Shown: in pieces, positions 1 through 11,909 of the stretch | Layout: each line of letters opens with the position of its first letter | Position numbering within the stretch: position 1 is the stretch's first letter | DNA from: Pterobdella sp. o SKG-2022 | Lineage: Eukaryota > Annelida > Clitellata > Hirudinida > Piscicolidae | Direction of reading: 5' to 3' | Assembly (NCBI GenBank): GCA_964035795.1 | Contig: OZ038321.1 | Coordinates: 4,097,863-4,161,862 of the forward strand | Length of the DNA stretch: 64,000 nt | Notes under the pieces: generated by a model | Database searches by the model: none | What the model saw: only the letters and a program-made list of their open reading frames with translations | Told to the model about the DNA's origin: nothing | Made by a program: the position numbers and the translations under genes

Positions 1-1
1 G

Positions 2-940
2 ATTTATGGTTATAAAATAACTAAGTGCCACAATCCTAGAGTATGTGAGCACTGCAACAAAGACCATTTGTCTAACAACTGCTTTAAGACCTCTCCTCCT
101 TTTTGTATCTTCTGCTTCAAATCAAAACGCTCTTTCCATGACCACGTCACCACATTTTCTTTTGTCCTCTTTATAGACAACAATTACGACTATGCTGGGA
201 TGTACGACTTGGCAATGAAGACCCGCTTCACCCATGTAGCCTCAAAATCCATCTCTTCTAGTGAAGTTTGGCTTTCTCATTTCCCGTTCCACTCGCAACA
301 AATTCACTCTTATCCTGGATGCGATTTCCACTCATTCTTTCGATATTCATGCACTGACTGAGACGTAGATTCCAGTAAATGCAGACAATGTCACAAAATA
401 TGACATTGTTTTTCCGGGCTTTTAAAGGAGAGCACGGGGATGGCATTTCTTTGATTTCCTCCAACTCGTTTAAACTGAAATTTGTAAAATTTGAAACACA
501 CCCTTCTTTTGAAGCACTTATTGCTCAAGCCTCTTTACCGACACAGTCTGACCATTTCTGTTATTTACCGCTTTTTTACCCTAGTAATTTCCCTCATGAA
601 CTCACAGCTCATCTTCATTTTCTTTTTTCGACATTTAATCATTTCATAATAGATGAAAATTTTGATTCCCCTAACTGCCACGATCTTGATAACCCGCTAA
701 ATATTTTTTTGAGAACACACGGTTTAATGCAGTATGTTAACTCACAGGCTAGGCATTACTCTAGACTTTGTTATTACATTGATTTCTCTCTTTTATCTTA
801 TTTCAGACTCTGGTAGCGAGGTTTTTGAATCTGATCATTTTTTCATATCGTGCTGTCTTAACCTCGTACGGCGTCACTTTCCAACCCATCGTGTCACTTC
901 TCGGTCTTTTAGGAAGCTCAACATGGCCGGCTTTGAAAAA
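2..940 (+). pseudogene. L2/CR1-like LINE fragment: zinc knuckles plus endonuclease
   Basis: Remnant of a non-LTR retrotransposon running off the left edge. The frame open from base 2 begins with a Cys/His-rich stretch (CHNPRVCEHC, then CFKTSPPFCIFC), like the zinc knuckles of LINE ORF1 proteins. Without a stop it passes into DLAMKTRF...SSEVWLS and HSYPGCDFHSF, which match the start of an apurinic-type endonuclease domain. A second frame (379-816) carries a GDGISLIS-like strand, FYPSNFPHELT, and HGLMQYVNS. A third frame (from 734) carries LDFVIT and SDHFFISC, the closing endonuclease motifs. At least two frame changes show that it is dead. It stops near 940, where hAT-type sequence on the other strand begins, so the reverse transcriptase half is missing. 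Assignment to L2/CR1 rather than another jockey-superfamily clade is inferred. Confidence 0.7.
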
Positions 941-941
941 G

Positions 942-2167
942 AGTTCAGCAACGACGAATAGAGTTATATTTCGTCCTTGCAAACTAGAAATTAACTGGTC
1001 AAGTTTTCAAAAAACGTCTGCTGAATATGCCAACTTCATTAACAGAAAATTATTAAAACATTAATTGACTTGCAAAAATTTACTGTCAATCGCAAATACT
1101 CACAAAGTTCAACTAGTCGAGAAAACACTTTTTCTCAAAACAAACATCTTCTGTGTGCAAAAAAAGCTTTTAATGCTCACTTTCCATTTCATCACACATT
1201 AATGAAAACAAACTAGAGATTAAAAGACGAGATTTTATGAACTTTTATGACTTTAACCAATTTGTCCAAAACTGTTTTCAAACTGGGAGACATGACTTTC
1301 GCACCAAGAGCTTCATTGAAATGTGTGAAATTTAATTCCGGTGCTACTTTAATTCTGGTAACTTCTTTATGTTTACCTGTCATTGCAGCTGCTCCATCCG
1401 CGCAAACTTCTACACAATTTTGCTTTTTCATTTGAAGTCATGAAATCATCAACTTTTCGAAATATATCTGCTGCAGTTGTCCAACTAGATAAAGACTCTC
1501 AAAACAAAGTCTTTTTCAAATGACTGCTCAAATTCTTACCTAGCATACACCATCAGCTATAAAAAAATGTCACATTTGAATAAACTTAGGCCGCTAAATC
1601 GTGAACTCTTTGAGAAACTGTCTGACAAAAAAAACTATATTAAGCTTTTGGGCAGCATCTCGCTTCAGAACTAATGACATAATATTTTTTGCTGAAGGCA
1701 ATATCAGGCTTTTCCCAATCATATGTGGTTTTTCAGTTTGAGCGATTCTCAGACTGACCAAATAGGGTGCTTCTACCTCTTTTGAATGTTTGTAGTGTTT
1801 TACTACCTTGTTTCAATTCCAGTTATTTTTTTCTTATTTCGATTGGTTTAATTTTAAAAAGAGCATCATCGTTATTGGAATGAAGCTGAAGTAAGGTAGG
1901 CTTCATTGAATGGTTGGATAATTTTTCATAACAAAAGACACGCTGCGGTTCCGGTTCCCTTTGTTTGCCGTACCCAATGAATCCAAAAGATAAATAATTC
2001 CCACCATCTTTTTTGATCTTTCGTGGTTAGGGTGTCTGATTGTCATCAAAAGAGTCTGATTCTTCCGGTGTGTCAGCTGCTCGATGTGTTATTTCCATGC
2101 ATACTGTGGTAAGGAGAGAGGATGTTTTTCTTTTAAACGGTAGCTCTTTCAACCATTTATTCATCAT
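942..2167 (-). pseudogene. hAT transposase pseudogene, ZBED5/SCAND3-like
   Basis: Degraded cut-and-paste transposase read on the minus strand from an ATG at 2167 (MMNKWLKELPFKRK). In order: an N-terminal basic stretch; NYLSFGFIGYGKQ; a BED zinc finger relic (EPEPQRVFCYEKLSNHSMKP, about 1860-1990); EAPYLVSLRIAQTEKPHMIG and LPSAKNIMSLVLKRDAA (about 1650-1790); TAADIFRKVDDF; NCVEVCADGAAAMTGKHKEV (about 1370-1430), the hallmark of the ZBED5/SCAND3/FAM200 group; CDEMESEH and LFLHTE; and KLAYSADVF followed by QLISSLQGRNITLF (942-1040). Stops and frameshifts interrupt it, and the C-terminal hAT dimerisation domain is absent. The family assignment is strong because the motifs occur in the right order over 1.2 kb. 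The element is inactive. Confidence 0.82.
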
Positions 2168-2419
2168 TCGTTTCAGTTACTTTTTAAAAGTTGTATTCAT
2201 CAACTTTTGAGTTTTGCAATTTTAATTAACGTTCGCCATCGTGAACGGAAGTTATGAGATACGCATGTGCTCATTAATATTCATTAATGCATGTTATTAT
2301 AACGTTTTCATTTGTTATATCATAATTTTTTATTCAGAGCTGTCATAGTAGTCAGCCTATGTTAATTTCCAGGAAACCAATCGGTCACTATTTTAGGCAT
2401 TTTTATATGCCTCTTGGCA

Positions 2420-2470
2420 ACATTTGATGTACTCCCAAGAAGTAGATGTACCAACAGTTGAAAACCGCTA
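2420..2470 (-). repeat. Probable hAT 5' terminal inverted repeat
   Basis: On the minus strand the stretch reads TAGCGGTTTTCAACTGTTGG, then TACATCTACTTCTTGGGAG. This resembles the widespread hAT terminus type CAGNGGTTCTCAACCNGTGG(T/G). It lies about 250 bases before the transposase start, as expected for the 5' end. The outer flank is cattgtga, a candidate 8-bp target duplication, but the partner end appears lost. Confidence 0.5.
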
Positions 2471-5316
2471 CATTGTGATGTCTTTTGAAAACTTTTTGAC
2501 TTTTTTCTTTGAGCCAATTGAAGACATTAACGCATAGAAAATTTATTTTTCAACAAAACATTAATTATGAAAAAATCTTTGATATATTTATTGAAAAAAA
2601 ACTGGTGTTTTCGATACGTATAGCCCTACCATAAAACGCCAGCATATGAATAATAATTATAATAATAATCTACGAAGTATATTATAGTGATTTTTACCCA
2701 GGGAGTCTCAAGATCACTTGATATTTAGGAAAAAGAGTCTAATATAATAATAGATTATAGAAAGCCTAATGTACTTTCAAAAAATTTGTTTTCAACTTTT
2801 TTCCCTAATCCTTCACTTTCTCAACCTTTCTTAAGCCTTCCGGCAAGCTGTTCCAAATAGTTATTAGCTTCTTCAGTATTTGTGCTTACAAAATAGATAA
2901 TCATAGAAAACATTATAGATATCTAGTTCTATTCCACTATGGTAAGAGAAATAATCGGTTAAAAAAAAACAGCAATTTCGGTTATTAGAAGCTAATTTAA
3001 ATTAGCTAACCTTTTGTTAAAAAGAACTGGCCGAAAAAGGCCAGAATTAATGTAATGCCTTTTTGCATAAACACGATTTATAAACAAAATCTACAGAGCG
3101 TCACTAAACAATGAATAAATTGATCAACAATGAATAAATGTTGACTTAATATAAATTCTCTCAAAAAGTTATTTTTTTCAAAATAAAGATACAAAGCATG
3201 GCAATTGGATCTCGCTAATGAAGAACCAAGTTAATGCAGCAAGCCTAAAAAAATTTAAATTTATAGAAAACAACTAAAATGTAGATGAAACTTTTGAATA
3301 TTCGAGTGTTACAAACCAAGAAAGAGCAAAAAATCTAGATGTTCAAGTCTTTTTGTTAAAGAACATTTGTAAATCCCATAAAAATACCAAGCGAACAAAA
3401 CTTTTTTTCAAACATACCTTGAAGCAGTTTTCATTTAAAATTCAGGAATTTGGAAAATAACGAGGATGAATAAATTTTTTTTATATATAATTATTTTTTC
3501 AATCAGTACATATTAAGTTACAAGAAAGTTCGTGGAAGTGAATTTCAAATGTTATTTTCACTGCTTCATATCATTTGTCCTTAAAATATACCATTTTCTT
3601 TGAATAATCATTTTTGAGTTACCTTGGATAAATTTTTGCAAAAAACTGGCTTTTTTAAAGTGCATTCCTGAAGAGAGCCAAAACGAAAATTTTTCTAATG
3701 CATTAAGAGGTTACTTGTAAATTATTTTTTCATCGGCAGAGTTCTGAGTATGTCTGATGATGAAGTTTCTGACCTTCAAGACACAAAATATTTTGATGTG
3801 TTTCTTTTCTGTAAAGTGTTTTAAATGATAGTTTTATATGATAATTATTGTAGCAGCCATCATTATCAGTTTATGGACCACCATCACTAGCTCAACCATC
3901 ATCTTTCCATCTTTTAACACCACAGGCATCCTAGACATCCTTACTATCACCTTCATCACCACCAGTCAACATAATTATCATCATTTCACATTCGTTTCCA
4001 TGTTTGTATGGGTTGGACTATTTGTCATATAGAAATGTTATTTATTTAATTAGAAGGAAGCTTTTCGTTAGCATGATGAAACTTTCAAATGACTAATAGA
4101 AAAATTTTTTTTATTCTAAATTTTTATATTTTCTTATACTTAAAATAGAAAAAAATTTAGATAGTTTCATTGTTTCATTCCAATTAAAACTTTCAATATG
4201 TACAACCTTAGCATAATTCACTAGTGCAATCATTATAAAATTTTGTGGACATATAGAAAGTTAAGGATACGTAAGTAAAGCTTAAAGAATAGTTTTCGTA
4301 AAGTAAATAAGTTAAAAAAAATTTATCAATTACTTGTAACTATTCATTCAACTATGATTTTAAGAGATTGCTTTTTGTCCCCTCTTTTATTTTTTAGTAT
4401 TATTCTATTTATTCTTTTCAGCGTGGGTTGCCATACGTTCAACTTCACTGTCAGTTTTGGGTTATTATATAATTTTATTGTTGCGTTTTTGTTTCTAATA
4501 CCGAAGTTTTCCTTGATTTCTCTAAGTAACGTATAGCTGAGTATTAAAATTTGCGTCAACATTTTGAAGTGTTAAATTGATTTTTGAAGTTAAATAGCAA
4601 AAATTTCAAAAGTGAAATAGACATGAATAGATTTTTTCTCTATGAGAATTTGATATTCATTTTTAACAATAAAACTACATGTTTCGAAAAGCTTTTTTAA
4701 AATATAGTATATTAAGTTGGGAAGGTCCAGAACAAAGAGAAATATGCAGAGATTTTGGAGTATTTGTCTTTAAGAGAAATTTTATCATATATATACTATT
4801 CAATAAATTAAAACCGTATTTCGAACTCCATAAAACGTATCCAAGCTTTTTGTTTTCATTCTCAAAAACTACATTTTAAATTTATAATTTCCATAAAGTT
4901 GAAATTGAGGCATTGAAACAATTATGATTTATTTGATCTTCTTTTAAATTCAAATGAATCACTTTTAAACAATTCATTAAGATGTTTTTTAAAATTTACA
5001 AAAACTGTGAACATTTTTTGAATGTTTATTGGATAAAATATTGTGAATGAATAGAACGTTTATAATATTTTGCTATGAAATAGAAGCTGAAATCTACCCA
5101 CATATACAGACACTCTTGTTTCCTCGCTCACTTGGTGTTATCAATAAGTGACATTAAAAGTTGGACCGATAAAATAGACTATTTTTCAAAAATTTAACTA
5201 CTTTTTTGTTTTATATAAATTAACTTTTGCTCTCAATATAATTATAATTTGAGCAAATATGTTAACTGCTGTTTAAACAAATTTTCAAATTCTTATGAGA
5301 GGTTTCTTGAAACAAA
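2471..5316. other. AT-rich spacer without recognisable genes
   Basis: I see no exon or element body here. Two minor features stand out. A CCATCA/ACC-rich tract at 3860-3990 could be a degenerate microsatellite. An isolated agaaggaagcttttcgtta at about 4053-4071 matches the core shared by the MITE ends elsewhere in the window. Confidence 0.5.
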
Positions 5317-5539
5317 AATAATTATTTATAGAAAAAAACAATTTTAATTCAAAAATTTTACAAAATTATAAAAGAAAAATGATTAAATACAAAAATTCGA
5401 AACAAAAAAAAATGAATAAAAAGTCATTTAGACATCAAAAATTTTTTTGTTTCGAATTCTTCCATTTAATCATTAATACTTTTATAATTTTTTAAAATTT
5501 TTGAATTAAAATCATTTTTTTTTATAAATAATTATTTAG
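5317..5539. mobile_element. Fold-back element, arms about 100 bp
   Basis: The left arm starts aataattatttatagaaaa and contains ttttaattcaaaaatttt and attcgaaacaaaa. The right arm repeats these in reverse complement (ttttgtttcgaat, aaaatttttgaattaaaa, ctaaataattattta as read on the minus strand). The loop is short. This fits a MITE or other fold-back element. No coding capacity. Confidence 0.65.
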
Positions 5540-5845
5540 TTGCCCAAGAAAGGGGCAACGAGCGCTTTCTACTTAAACTAAATTTTCTTAGTGCTTCTTC
5601 AATGAAGATAACTTTTAAAGTTCAAATATATTATATTTTCAAATGGTTTATATAATTTTTTTTTTTTTTACTTCACTCGTTTATTTACAACCATTAGTTT
5701 ATCAGTTAGTCTTTTTAAGCCCTGAATCCACTTTTCATTTTTAAAATTAGTTTATTCATATCAGCTTTAAAATTGGCACAATTTTTTTACTTAAAAATTT
5801 TTAACGAGGGAATAATGAGATGAAATTGAATTATTTTCATGCCTG

Positions 5846-6045
5846 NNNNNNNNNNNNNNNNNNNNNNNNNNNNNNNNNNNNNNNNNNNNNNNNNNNNNNN
5901 NNNNNNNNNNNNNNNNNNNNNNNNNNNNNNNNNNNNNNNNNNNNNNNNNNNNNNNNNNNNNNNNNNNNNNNNNNNNNNNNNNNNNNNNNNNNNNNNNNNN
6001 NNNNNNNNNNNNNNNNNNNNNNNNNNNNNNNNNNNNNNNNNNNNN
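5846..6045. other. Assembly gap of 200 N
   Basis: Exactly 200 undefined bases. The round number suggests a scaffold placeholder, so the true distance is unknown. Nothing can be annotated across it. Confidence 0.99.
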
Positions 6046-6211
6046 GAGAATAATTTCATTATGTTTTGTTGTTGAAACACTCATGAAGTGAATAATTCAA
6101 AAACTAAATTATCAACAGGAAGCTTAAAATTAGTAGTTAATTATGATTGAAGGCTATGGTAGGAAGGATTTGAAAGGTATTATTATTGAAATAAGTTTTT
6201 TATCCAGGAAA

Positions 6212-6331
6212 CACAAAGTATTTATTAACTTCAATCACGAAGCAGTTTGTAGGACGAACTTACATTATCACTTGATAATGTAATTTTGTCCTACAAACTG
6301 CTTCGTGATAGAAGTTAATAAATACTTTGTG
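6212..6331. mobile_element. Palindromic MITE, 120 bp
   Basis: Nearly perfect inverted repeat with about 58-bp arms. The left arm runs cacaaagtatttattaactt ... cacgaagcagtttgtaggac ... attatca and is followed directly by its reverse complement. Related half-copies share the outer sequence cacaaagtattta at 26822, at 34296-34305 (reverse) and at 61070. No coding capacity. Confidence 0.8.
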
Positions 6332-7521
6332 ATTGTTCACCTCATTATTTGATTTAGACTATTCTAAGTCATCAAGAAGTTATCTCTTCGCAAATTACAT
6401 TGTCTTTTTGTTGATATGTACCAATAAGATTAAAGTTTGTGAAACGAGTTTATTGATTATTAAGATTATTATTAAGGCTAATTGTTGAAAAATAAATTTA
6501 ATAACATTTTAAAATCAAACAAACTGAAATGCAAAAAAACCTTAGAAAAAAAAATTCATCTTCATAAAATATGTATGTCAATAGATTAGATAATATATAC
6601 AAGTTTGAATATTCTCATATTTAATTAGGATTTCAAAAGTGAAATTTAAAAAATCAAGAATTCAAGCATAAAACGCTAGTTCTCTGTTGAAAGTTTACTT
6701 TTTCTAGAAAATTAAGAACCGCGAAATGCAACAAAATAATTAAAAGTTAAAATTTAAATTCATTTTTGAAAGCTTTCACAATTAGAAAATTGGAAAAATT
6801 TTCAACTAACACTTAATTTTTGAGCTTTTTTTTTAACTATTTCAATTGTTTTATACAAGAAAAACCATTTGCAATAAAAATAATGCTTTAACAAACATCA
6901 AAATTTTAAAGACAAAAAGACTAGAGATAATTGAAAAGTTACGTTACTTTTATTTTGGGAAAATTTTCAAACTAATGTAAATTTTAAGTTCAACAATACA
7001 AAACAAACATCTTAAACCAATTAATGTTATTCAAAGTGCGTGTTAATTAAAATTTTTAAAGTGTTTTTCCAATAATAACAATAGAGTTTCAAATACAGTT
7101 TATAATTTTTTCAATTTTCGGAGTTGTATGAAATTCAGTCGAAAACGCTTATTTACGTTTAAGAATCAACATAGCCAGATAATTATTCGAAAACCAAGCC
7201 AAAACAGATTCAAAATAACCTAAAAAAAAACAACTAAAAAAGCATAATATTTTTATTACTTATTTTTAAATGATAATGTACAATCCATTTTTTGATTTAA
7301 AAAACGGTTAGAAAACACGTCTGATATTTCAAAACTAAAAACGCTAATCACAAAAGCTTTTTTGAATTTGTCTCAACACTGTGAGTTAATTAACAAGTAA
7401 GCTAAAAAAAAATTTAATTGCAAACATATTTACTTTTCACAAAAAAAATAAACGAATGCATGTATGTATTTTTTAAAATGTAAAATATAATATTAACCAT
7501 TATTAAAACAAAATGAATGTA

Positions 7522-7566
7522 ATTTCAGAACACTAGTTAGATTATAGAGATAGGAAGCTTTTCGTT
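7522..7566 (+). repeat. Solo end of the cagaacactag MITE family
   Basis: The sequence tttcagaacactagttag followed by gaagcttttcgttatt matches the left end of the complete element at 46602-46942. No partner arm is visible nearby. Confidence 0.5.
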
Positions 7567-7641
7567 ATTTTTGGAAAAAACAAAATAACAGTTTAACTTT
7601 TAAGAGACATCTTAAACTCACTTATAAATAATATTTTGAAT

Positions 7642-7990
7642 TTTTTTACGTCGATTTATGAGAGAACCTTAGTAAATTTATTGAGCGAAAAACAGCTATA
7701 AGTTTCGATATGTTCAGCCTTATCACAAAACATTAGAGATAAAATTTATTTAGTAACTATGGTTATGAAGCAGTTTAAACAAAAACTATAAGTATTAAAA
7801 TTTGGTTATTAACTAATTTAGAAACAACTTATTTTTCAATGCTATTATTTCAAAGTTAATTTGTAATTTCAAAAAAAGCTTTTTTTGATGTAAAGAAATT
7901 AATAAAGCTAAACTTACCGAAAATTATAGCTTTTTTATTCTGCTCAATAAATTTAGTAAGATTTTTCCATAAATCAACGTAAAAAAATTG
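7642..7990. mobile_element. MITE with ttttacgtcgatttatga ends
   Basis: The left end ttttacgtcgatttatgaga, then aaatttattgagc and aacagctataa, is repeated in reverse complement at 7925-7988 (ttatagct, gctcaataaattt, tccataaatcaacgtaaaa). The interior is AT-rich and non-coding. A partial relative of the same ends lies at about 52600-52690. Confidence 0.6.
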
Positions 7991-8763
7991 TCAAAATAAC
8001 AGTTTAGGGAAATTAAAAATTATATTTACAATGCAAAACTAAAACGTTCAAAAATTTATTGGAAGCAAACAAAAAATATTCAAAAAAAAAATTTCATAAT
8101 TATTCTAAAATAAAAAAAACTATATTCCTCGACATAACTATTGGAAATAAAACATTATATTCACGTGTTACAAAAGTGTTGATCAGAAAATTACAAAATT
8201 CCTCTTTTCTTTACTCAATTGATGAACAATTACTTTTTTATGTGAAGTAGAAACGTTGAGCTTATTCTATTTTTATACAAAAACTAAACTTCTTGATAGA
8301 ACATCATTTTTGTCTAAAATTTTTATCTCATTAGTGAAATAGCTTGACCCAATCGGAAGAAGAACAAGCACATCCATTGAGCAAATTCACGTAGCTTTTC
8401 GCAAAAAAATGTTACGTTAGTTAATGCATATGTATAGTTCACTTGATGATGTCAACCATTTCAACGTTTTTTAAATTGGAGTAGTTGAAGGGAGTATAAT
8501 CAATCAATCAATAAAAACAAGAAAAAACATTTAAAAAGGTTCTCTAAGGATGTGGTATTTTTTATTCCATGAAACTTGAAAGTTTTCTAATGAAAGATGA
8601 ACGTTTAAAACTGTTTTTAAACTTCTAGCTAGAAACAAAAGCTTAGGCTTTCAAACTTCGAAACAGAGTCCACCAGCCTACATCAAATTAACAACCTATT
8701 TATACTATATTTTTTATCTAATTAAAGTTTAGACTACATGTTTATCTATCTAGATCTCCAATT

Positions 8764-8853
8764 CTAGTTATTTTTCGACTCTCTCAGCCTGTATACTGAA
8801 GCATCAAGTTGTCTTTGAAGTTCTCTTTCACCACCAGTGCTTGGATAGACCGT
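8764..8853 (-). CDS. Putative terminal exon of a minus-strand micro-exon gene
   Basis: A compact, relatively GC-rich island preceded on the minus strand by a good acceptor (ttttatcatttcag). In frame 0 it reads TVYPSTGGERELQRQLDASV, then YRLRESKNN and a stop, a charged and probably helical C-terminus. A second frame is also open briefly (RSIQALVVKENF). I do not recognise the protein. Upstream exons that fit in phase are proposed at 14778-14801, 15242-15315, 19497-19518, 20205-20241 and 20408-20448. The joined product would be about 95 residues. No AATAAA is seen just downstream. Confidence 0.4.
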   Translation of the reverse strand, partial: TVYPSTGGERELQRQLDASVYRLRESKNN

Positions 8854-8856
8854 CTG

Positions 8857-9975
8857 AAATGATAAAATAATGTTTTTTGAACGTTTCCAATTTTTTTAAA
8901 TAAATAGTTGAAAAATAGAAATTATCAAATTTTTTAAGTTTTGAGATGTGCCATTAGCTTCCAAAACAAGTTTTATTTGACTTAACTTGAATTCTAATTA
9001 AAAAAAATTTTTCGGTATTTTAATAATATTTTATTTGCGTTTTGGCCATTTGTTTGAAACGGTCTGAGTAAATTTTTTTAAACAGCTGAAACTGCGAAAA
9101 AATAATTGTATTGAGGCTTTTATTTCAATTTCTTCAAGAAACTACACAAAACGTTCTGAAATTAATTTTTCACGGTAATTTTCAATTTGAAGTTTGTTTT
9201 AGGTCATGACAAAAACGCAAATTTATTAAAAAAAGAATTTTGTGAGTGAAAATATGTTTTGTCTTTCCAAAAACTTATTCAAATAGTTGCTTATCACTGA
9301 TAATGTATTAAAACACATTTGCAACAGTTTTTTTAGTTTTGTCGCAAAATAATATAAATGCTTTTGTTTTCATGGTTACATGTGAGTATGAAAATTAATC
9401 ATTTTTATCATGATTTTTATTAGTTATACCAGCTCTAACGAGCAGATGGTTTTTCTACAACGTTTTCAATTTTTCATCAAAAATAAAACATTATTATGAC
9501 TGAATTCATCAATTCTACAGTCTAAGTGAGATTCGAAAATTCAATTTGAGAAGAGATTGTAGTGTTGTGTTGGATGTTGTTAGGAAACAAGAAAATGAAA
9601 AATAAATATTGAACGTGGAACCTAAGAAAAGAATTAAGATATGTTTTAATAGTTAAACAGTGATAATTTTCATTAATTTTTCCAAAACTTAATTTTTTTT
9701 TTATAGAACATAACTCGTTCAAAAAATGTTTTATTCAAGTTCTTCAGATTCCTAATGAGCTGATTTTTAGCTCGCTTACTTGAAATAAATTGAGTAGCTC
9801 AAAGTTTGTTGAAACAAAAATGTAAAAGAAAAATGAAAGAATAGAAAAAACCTTGAACAAAAAAAATAAATGGAAAAAAAATTTCACGAATTTTGTTTAT
9901 TTTTCAATCAAAAAAACAACCAAGTTTTTGTAAATTAGACAAAAATATCAGCAATCCTCCAAATACAAGTAATTA
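8857..9975. other. AT-rich stretch, no feature seen
   Basis: Probably intron of the proposed minus-strand gene. I find no exon-like island, tRNA or element end in it. Confidence 0.4.
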
Positions 9976-9979
9976 TTAA

Positions 9980-11400
9980 CCCGTTTGTGCCCAAAATGCC
10001 AATGGCAGTAACTTTTTATTGAAATTTTTGTTCTTACCTTGAAACAATCTCAAAAAAAAAGTAAAAAACAGATGTTAATTTTGACAAAAAAAAGCGAGAT
10101 ACAGTCTGATCTCATATGAGATCAATGGACACAAATGTTAGCAAAAGGGCTTTAACCGCATAGCATTAAAAAGAGTAGTTTGAAGATTTTAATTCACTTT
10201 AATTTTATTTTAAAAACCAAATTATGAGCATATTTTTGATTTATATTCCATACTTAATTAAAAATTTTCAAAAAGTTTTGAACAAAATTTTTTTCTGAAA
10301 TTATTGATGATTTTTCACTGTTTGTTCAAATATTGAAATAACAGAAAACGAAATTTTACATATAATAATAAAAAAATTCATTGAGTTTTTCAAAAAAAAA
10401 TTTTCGTTTTCATTTAAGATTATGATATGAATAAATCCAAGCTACGCTCAAAGTAACTGTGCATTTTCCCAAAATGTCCGTGGTCTAGCAGTGCATGGCT
10501 TGTTTTGGCATTCTCTTTGTTCATTTCATGTTATAATATTTTCTTGAAGCTTGAAACAGGTATCATTAAGAGCTTGTGGAGGCTTTAAACAGTTGTATCT
10601 TTTGATTTTTTGTTGACTAAATGCAGAGTTTTTGAAGTAGTATCGGCTAATTGCTCTCCTAAATGTAAGCAAAGTTATTTTTGAGCTTGCATATCACTTT
10701 TTTCGTCTGACCAATTATAGATTACTTGAGAGTTTATTAATGTCATATTCAGTATTTGTGTAAATGTTGGTTAATACCATTCTTAGCCTTTATTTTTGTG
10801 GCATATTTGTTTGCCCACCAGTCGTGCTTATCCACTCCACACATACTTGAGCTAAATTTTTTAAATACATTAGGCCGTAAAACTGAACCTTTGATTATAA
10901 TTTTTTTCTCCAACATGTTACTTTATGGATAAGTTCAGCTGTATCATAATTTGTTTCATTGTTTGCTACAGTATTATCCAGCCACCCCACAATTAGTATT
11001 TCATCATTGGCACCGAAACTATAATTTAGACCGCGTCTTTTTTGCTTATTTATTGTTTTTTATCAATGGTTGAGCATTAGACTACTTATCTAAAGTTACC
11101 GGGTTCGATTCCACGAGGGCCGACAATTAGCACCTATTCTACAGTGTGTTTTCGCTACATTAAATTTGTAGCAAGTGTTCAAACAAGCAAAGCCATGGTT
11201 TTTTGCAATAAAAAAACAGGGTTTTTGAGTAGCCATCCACAACCCCAAGTATGAACCAAATTGAAAGCCTCAAAGGCCAGTTTAAAAATAAGTTGTATTT
11301 AAAAAAAGCAATTTTACTGCGTTTGAGACTTTTGAATTTCCATTCTTTGTTTTTGTGAGTGTGCTTTAACATTATGTCATGTCTCAGATTGATTGAGAAA
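9980..11400 (-). pseudogene. piggyBac-type transposase relic, split by a SINE
   Basis: Minus-strand remains of a piggyBac transposase. Upstream part (11180-11380): KIAFFKYN...PLRLSIWFILGVVDGY...LFFYCKK, matching the family's 'KP.(K/R).G.K.W.L....GY....(I/V)Y.GK' segment. Downstream part (10640-11043): NDEILIVGWLDNTVANNETN, RPNVFKKFSSSMCGVDKHDW and WANKYATKIKAKNG, matching the family's 'V.W.DN' and 'MGGVD..D' motifs, then INSQVIYNWSDEKSDM. A SINE sits between the two parts. At 9976 the sequence TTAACCCGTTTGTGCCC has the TTAA target and CCC start typical of piggyBac ends, so it is probably the 3' terminus. The other terminus was not found. Stops in the coding part mark it as dead. Motif order supports the call well. 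The exact outer limits are uncertain. Confidence 0.7.
11061..11180 (+). mobile_element. tRNA-derived SINE, copy 1
   Basis: The head has a worn A box (tatcaatggttgagcattag) and a good B box (GGTTCGATTCC at 11102-11112), the two internal promoter elements of RNA polymerase III. The body reads gggccgacaattagcacct, then acagtgtgtttt and ctacattaaatttgtagcaa. It lies inside the piggyBac relic. Three further copies share head and body. Confidence 0.8.
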
Positions 11401-11867
11401 CTTATAATAGTCTGAAGCTTATAACAAACCAGATTGATAAATTTGCTATATAATTTTTTAAAAATTGTATCTTATTTGAATTTTCCGATTTTTATTTTTT
11501 ATTTCCACTTATATATTGCACGGCTTATTTTGAGCATACAACTGTGATTTGTGAATGAAGTTAAGAAACTTCAAAATGCATTTTTCAAACTTATAGTTTC
11601 CTGAAATTATTTTTTGAAATTTTCAAATAAATGTAATTTCATATTATAATATACTTTCTTTCGAAAGTTATTCATGAAAAAATTTAGGTGTGCGATTTTT
11701 TAAAAGCATAAAAGTCTATCGTGATGTATTTCAAGACATTTTGTTTTTTTTTTTGACTAATGTTTTTTAATGAGATTGAACTTATCAAAAATCAGTTTCA
11801 AAAAGAAAGATTTTCCGAAAAATTCTTTTCAAAAGCATTAGAAAAATAACTAGAAGATTCTTACGAG

Positions 11868-11872
<5 letters not shown>

Positions 11873-11909
<37 letters not shown>

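Noticed and set aside
3838..4032. 64-codon frame rich in Ile/Thr/Ser
   Set aside because: Follows a CCATCA low-complexity tract. No splice or protein features.
5787..6084. Open frames across the N gap
   Set aside because: Undefined bases cannot create stops. These are artefacts.
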